From positions 7,068,001 through 7,132,000 of the forward strand of contig JBITNC010000002.1 of NCBI GenBank assembly GCA_050084985.1: a stretch of DNA of 64,000 nucleotides, read 5' to 3'. Position numbers and translations under genes: made by a program. The notes below the pieces were generated by a model. It had not been told where the DNA came from. It did not search any database and was given only the letters and a program-made list of their open reading frames with translations. Shown piece after piece: positions 59,386-64,000 of this stretch; position 1 is the stretch's first letter; every line of letters starts with the position of its first letter. The DNA is from Nageia nagi. Taxonomy: Eukaryota; Pinophyta.

Positions 59386-60737
59386 TGATGAGCCTAACCA
59401 AGGCTTACCATGGATTTCTTTTAAATACATGAAGTTTGGATCAATCCTAAGCCATCAAACATGCCCTATAAGAGAGAGATTAGTTTCCAAGCTTCAAATC
59501 ATACAAAATAAGCTCAAATTGTATAAGCAAATATAACATCTAGCAAGATATCTTATGAACAATGAAAATAAACTCAAAAAAATCTAATACAGTAAGTATG
59601 GAAGTCAAATGCATGTAAATTAATCAATTAAGTACCAAGCATCCAACGTCAAAACAAGAAGGGAAAATATACACTAATACTCCCATAATTATACCAAAAT
59701 ATCTAATGCATAAGCACAAGGAGAGAAATAATAACTATGGTGGGATCTCAAAGATCCATTAGTAGTGTTATGGTAATCTAGGGTAATGCCAACATCCCTT
59801 GATAGCTAGCTGATAACTTGGGTTGTGCCAACCACCAAATGTGTGCCGACATAAGTCCTATACTACATCCTACTACAGGTACCTCACTCAGAAGAAGTGG
59901 AATTATGAAAGAGACAAGATCCAACCAAGAAGAGAGAAGAAGTAATAATAATCACATACCTTTGATCTTCCAAGAGTCCTCCTTACATAGATGATGTAAC
60001 TTATCTTCTAATTATGCATTGGGATTGATGTAATCTCATCCAATGGTGCCTAGGGATGATCTGTGTGCTACCTCCAAGTGAATATAACTTTTATGTACCT
60101 CAGGATCATCATGTTCACCTGCATTAAGTGCCATAAAACCTTCCTTGTCCCACATATAAGTGTGGGAGTTATAATATTTCCTTAAGATGCCAAATTAGAG
60201 GATCAAAGGGTTCTCACATGCAACACCTCATTTCTTGAGACTAATATTATGTTTACATCAATAATCTTACCGTGGTATCATCAATTACATTTATCAAGGA
60301 TTATTTAAGTGGCCTATGTAATTAATACATAAAAATGATAGTTAATGACTCACAAAGTCCTTCATTCCATGTTGGAGATCCTCCGAGTGAAATTTGCATT
60401 AAAATATTCCTAATTAAATATAAATCACATCTAAATTACTTAAGTAACAATTACGCATCCCTAGAAGAAGGATGTGATCATTCTAGTGGTCAATTAGGGA
60501 GATATTTATGGATTCATGTGAGCATGCATGATATTAAAAAATTAGCTTCACAAATGAACTTCAAAATACTATAACTCCTTCATTTCTTGATGAAAACTAG
60601 TCGTGTAACATGTCAAAATGATTGGCATGAGGTCCTTTTTTTATTCAAATTGACAAAACATTAATTTATAGCTTATAGAAGATGAGATTATCTTAAAAAT
60701 AGAAATGAATAAAACATTATAAATTTGGGACATTATA
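59386..60737 (-). repeat. Element G 5' LTR
   Basis: Partner of 54742-56195. The terminal CA has become TA (gggacattata). Confidence 0.8.
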
Positions 60738-60779
60738 AAATGAGAATAATTTTTTAAGTTCCATATTCATCATACAAGC

Positions 60780-61920
60780 TTCATTTCTCATATCTTGCAA
60801 ATAAGCCCATAGAAATCAACTAACTCATGTCTTCCAAACTTAGCTATAATGTAAAGCTGGTTCAATACTAGACATGTGAATGTAATGATAATCTTTTTTC
60901 TCCTTCTAATGCCAATAGATGAATGAAGGTCAGTCTTGTGATTGAAACCATCATGAAATGACTTAATATCAACCCTTAAGGTGCTCCCATCATTATATAA
61001 ACATGCAATGTTATCTTCTATTAATGTATCAACTCTAGCCAACCAAATAGTCCTAAAAATAGCAACATCATCCCAAACTAAGTCTCTTCTTTCTTAATAA
61101 TGAATAATAGTCCATTTCTTCTCAAATGCAACCCATGAAGAGTGAAAAAGTATTTAAACCATTACCAAGAAGTGCCCAAATAGTCTCCTTACTAGCGATA
61201 ACCATGCAACCATTAAATGCAACCCCTACTACATGAATAATGGTTCTCAAATCACCACAGAGAGATGCAACACCAATCCCTGCATCAATAGCAATTGATA
61301 CATCACTAATTTCAATCCCAAATTTGATAGATTGCAAACCTTGGTGTACAAATAAAATCCAAAGAATTAGATCCAAAATCGACAAGCACAACCTCTAACT
61401 TATGGTGAAGATTCTCCCATATAATCATGAGGAAGATCATTAATGTAAATGGTTTGTGATAAACTATCACCTTATGAAGTCCAAAAGCTAATGTCATCCT
61501 CTATGTGTAGTTATCATCCCATAAATCAAAATGTGTCCCATCATACACAACTTTGAGTATATGAGGAATTATTTTTCCCTTTTCATTCAAACATGCCAAA
61601 AACATTTCCATAGTAATAATAGCCAATTCATCCATGCATTCAGCTTCAAGACTAATAGGATAAAAATTTAAGTATGCAAACATAGCCCTCATATTCATGA
61701 TCATGGGTAACATTGGAATTACTTATACATCCATGCCAACATCCTTGTTCTTCTCCATATTATAATACAGTTACCACTCAAGATGGGGTCAAAAACTAAC
61801 AACACAAAATTAATTATTGATGCATACATTTCTATGGTTGGATGTCCATGCTTTAAGCTTGAGATTCCATAAATCAAGTATGTAATAATGCTCCAAAGGG
61901 CCAAAAATTTCCCATACAAG
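60780..61920 (-). pseudogene. Element F region downstream of protease, unidentified reading frames
   Basis: Consecutive minus-strand open segments (61919-61719, 61713-61501, 61497-61312, 61391-61122, 61042-60788) sit where reverse transcriptase would be expected. Sample segments are SLEAECMDELAIITMEMFLA, FDLWDDNYT and VDIKSFHDGFNHKTDL. They lack any RT, RNase H or integrase motif I know. The segments follow each other in neighbouring frames, suggesting one decayed ORF of about 370 codons of unknown origin. Confidence 0.45.
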
Positions 61921-62079
61921 CCTAAAAGATTATCCTCTCTCCATGCATCCTTGCCTAGTCATCCATCTCCCCATACCTTCTCCAAATGGCTAGATGAATC
62001 TCATGGGAAGTAATCTTTGACCCCTTGCAAGATAATTCTCTCCCATCCATCTCAAATTTCATTACCAATTTTTTATAGT

Positions 62080-62360
62080 TAAAGTGAACATCTCCCAAAT
62101 TATATAACCATTATACTCCTAGTATCAGATGTGGAATATCATCTAATGGGTAGATGCAAAAATCTTCCTTTACCACATAATCTTGGACTCTTATTGTAAA
62201 CTTCTCCACTATTTTATCAACCAATATGAGCTTCCCATTAGCATTGGTGACATAAAACCCTTCAAAACCCTTGGTCTTGAGTCCCTTCTTATGGACAAAC
62301 TCATCATTAATAAAATTATATGTTTCTCCTATATCTATAAACACCATCACATCTTAATTT
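62080..62360 (-). pseudogene. Element F retropepsin remnant
   Basis: The minus strand from 62350 reads VFIDIGETYNFINDEFV, a gypsy protease active-site region with DTG changed to DIG. YVTNANGKLILVDKIVEKF and CIYPLDDIPHLILGV follow. It is close in order and sequence to the element D protease at 33890-34160. Confidence 0.65.
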
Positions 62361-62639
62361 GTAGCTAGCCTATTAACTTTAAGTGTGAAGTACTTGGGCA
62401 CTCTATAAAGTGATGCAATCATGACCTAATGACATCATTACTATCAGAAGTGGGATGCTTTTTCCACAAGTATAACTTCCTCAAATCAAGTTCCATATTT
62501 GAGTCATCATCCTCAAAAATTACTTCAATATAGTGAACTTGCCCTTTTCCAAGCATCTATAGCCATGTTCCTAGGGTTATTTGCATGTGAAGCATAGATT
62601 TCTCTTCCTTAATTTGTTACTAGATTCCAAATTTGATTT

Positions 62640-63270
62640 TCTTTCTCTAAGAGGCTATCTTCTCTTAATGGCATAAGGTTCTACTTCCAACATCCCCTTC
62701 ATAGATGCCCTTGTCCTTGGTTGGAAGGTGGGTTTTACTCTCATCACTATAGGTTCTAGATCCAACACTTTTTTTTATGGAATCCTACAATTGCATTGAG
62801 GAGAAATCCTTTCCCATCCCCTTTAGTTGTTCCAACAAGCCTTTCATAAAGAGAAAGGTGAACACTTGTTCTTAAATACTAGGGACCATTACAATAATCC
62901 TTTGAAATTTTATAACATACTCCTCCATAGATCCCTTTTGCATCATTATTGTCAGATATTTAAATTAATCATCTTCATCTTTCCAGTCAAATCAATCTAT
63001 GATCCTTTTATTGAAGATATATAAAGAATTTATAGCCCTATGCCTTTATGTGGTTATGCTATGTTGCCACCAATCATAAACTAGGTTGTCTAAGTGCAAT
63101 GTAACAAATTGTATGATGTCCTTTTCCACCATTGTACTAAGGGTAAAGTATGTTTAAAGCTTTTGTAGCCATGCTCTTACAATAATCTTATTACTCCCAT
63201 CAGACAAGGGTACTTGCATTTTGCTTAACCTTTTCTATAAATATATTTTATCTTCTTGAGATCTATTATG
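62640..63270 (-). pseudogene. Element F gag remnant
   Basis: The minus strand near 63220 reads SKMQVPLSDGSNKIIVRAWL, then a stop, then TMVEKDIIQFVTLHLDNLVY and DWWQHS. This matches element D gag (MQVPMFDGKRMIVRAW.., FASLHLEGDALEW). Further downstream frames are fragmented. The N-terminus is cut off at 63286. Confidence 0.65.
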
Positions 63271-63286
63271 TGAATGAATTTTGTTA

Positions 63287-64000
63287 CACTACTGGACAAT
63301 AGGGGTCAAGCATCAAAAATAACATCAGGCCCCTTTGTATTTTTTTTTTTTAAATTAGCCCCTGATGATATGGCTGACATTAATGTGTTCATCATATCCA
63401 TTGTCAATATTTTCATCAAGAATTTCATCAGATAATGTCACACATACTATTAAGTATTTCGTAAAAATAATCACCAAAAATTTGTCATAATTTCCATCAT
63501 AAATAACATCTACATCATGCATACCATCAGGCATTCCATTTGAATGTTATTTTTCCATCAGATATACCATTAGGGAGATATTATTAAAAAAATTACATTT
63601 TTGTCAGGTATTACATCGGAGAGGATGTCGGACCTAGCGTTGGGAAGGTTGAAATTGAAAAAAAAATTATTTTGAATTTTTTTTTAATGTTTTTTTTGCT
63701 ATTTATTTAATGCCTTTTTGAAATTTAAATTGAATGACTTTTTAAATGAATTAATTCATTATAGTGAATTTTAATTTATTGATTATATTTAATTGAATTA
63801 AATAAATGTAATTGAATTAAAATTTAATTATTAATAAATTTAATGGAAGCAAAAATTAAAAATTTAACATAATTTGTAAACACATTAAAAATACAATACA
63901 TAGACATTGTAAATGTATAAAAATATCTGTAATGAAAATGTTATACAATTATCACTATCATCAGTACTATCATCTAATATAGAAACCCTCACTACCCTCA
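63287..64000. mobile_element. Possible CACTA-type DNA transposon end
   Basis: The element F gag ends abruptly at cactactggacaatagggg (63287 onward). CACTACTGGA is a typical start of plant En/Spm (CACTA) termini. Within the next 350 bp a short motif recurs in both orientations (catcaggcccc, cccctgatgat, catcagataat, catcaggcatt, catcagatata), like the subterminal repeats of this class. The other end lies outside the window, so the call is provisional. Confidence 0.4.

Larger units (their letters stand above)
54742..60737 (-). mobile_element. Element G: LTR element with no recognisable coding region
   Basis: Long direct repeats at 54742-56195 (1454 bp) and 59386-60737 (1352 bp) start tgat(a/g)agcctaaccaagg and end gggacatta(c/t)a. 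A primer-binding site lies at 59371-59382 and GGAGGGGCC lies near the other LTR, giving a minus-strand orientation. The interior (56196-59370) has no gag or pol motif. Size and lack of genes suit a large retrotransposon derivative (LARD) mobilised by a partner. It lies in element F, but I could not match a TSD (tcgta on the left only). Confidence 0.7.
53795..63286 (-). mobile_element. Element F: D-related gypsy-type element, partial
   Basis: An LTR at 53795-54562, a short internal piece (54563-54741), then after element G the remaining interior with protease (62360-62080) and gag (63270-62640). The segment before the LTR, read GCATTGCTTGGGGTCAAGCA on the minus strand, matches element D before its 3' LTR, and the gag and protease segments match D too. 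The element is cut at 63287 by a CACTA-like end, and its other LTR is outside the window. As in D, no reverse transcriptase was found. Confidence 0.65.

Noticed and set aside
60335-60574. 79-codon plus-strand open frame
   Set aside because: Falls entirely inside the LTR of element G.
54742-60737. TSD for element G
   Set aside because: The five bases left of G (tcgta) are not repeated to the right (aaatg). Ends remain supported by the LTR pair but not by a TSD.
1-64000. tRNA, rRNA or other structural RNA genes
   Set aside because: Only isolated B-box-like motifs within SINE-like repeats were seen. No complete cloverleaf or rRNA segment could be supported.

Overview
The window is plant nuclear DNA: AT-rich, with one spliced gene surrounded by old, multiply nested retrotransposons. 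Long introns, heavy LTR-element nesting, a gymnosperm-style LINE family and the overall decay suggest a large-genome land plant, most likely a conifer. That placement is inference; no marker in the window fixes the species.

Region by region. (1) 1-6.0 kb: decayed repeats. These are two LINE 3' fragments on the minus strand (one keeps part of the reverse transcriptase), a plus-strand Ty1/copia remnant, a MITE-like family with long inverted ends, and a short SINE-like insertion. (2) 7.1-20.8 kb, minus strand: one apparently complete host gene for the anaphase-promoting-complex subunit APC3/CDC27 (HOBBIT in Arabidopsis). It has 17 coding exons joined by consistent phases, encoding 762 residues, plus a possible 39-bp cassette exon. 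One intron holds a tandem duplication and a SINE with 16-bp target-site duplications. (3) 22.2-28.8 kb, minus strand: element A, a structurally complete but broken Ty3/gypsy retrotransposon with TSD attat, PBS and gag/PR/RT/RH/IN remnants. Its integrase is interrupted by a solo LTR with its own TSD. (4) 30-64 kb: a nest built on a second gypsy element (E). E is split by element D (plus strand, gag-protease only), by copia element B, and apparently by element F (minus strand, related to D). B in turn contains copia element C of the same broad family. F contains G, an LTR element without recognisable coding sequence, and F seems to be cut at 63.29 kb by a CACTA-like transposon end.

The most unusual item is in C. 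Its long 5' leader (about 43.9-44.6 kb) carries fragments of two unrelated host genes joined head to tail, a pentatricopeptide-repeat gene and transportin-1, in the same orientation as the element. This looks like gene-fragment capture by a copia retrotransposon. B carries about 2.5 kb of non-copia DNA where its gag-pol should be, including one exon-like block.

The only gene here with a credible intact host function is APC3/CDC27. All transposon genes seen carry stops, frameshifts or deletions. Element limits were set by eye from LTR ends, TSDs, primer-binding sites and polypurine tracts.
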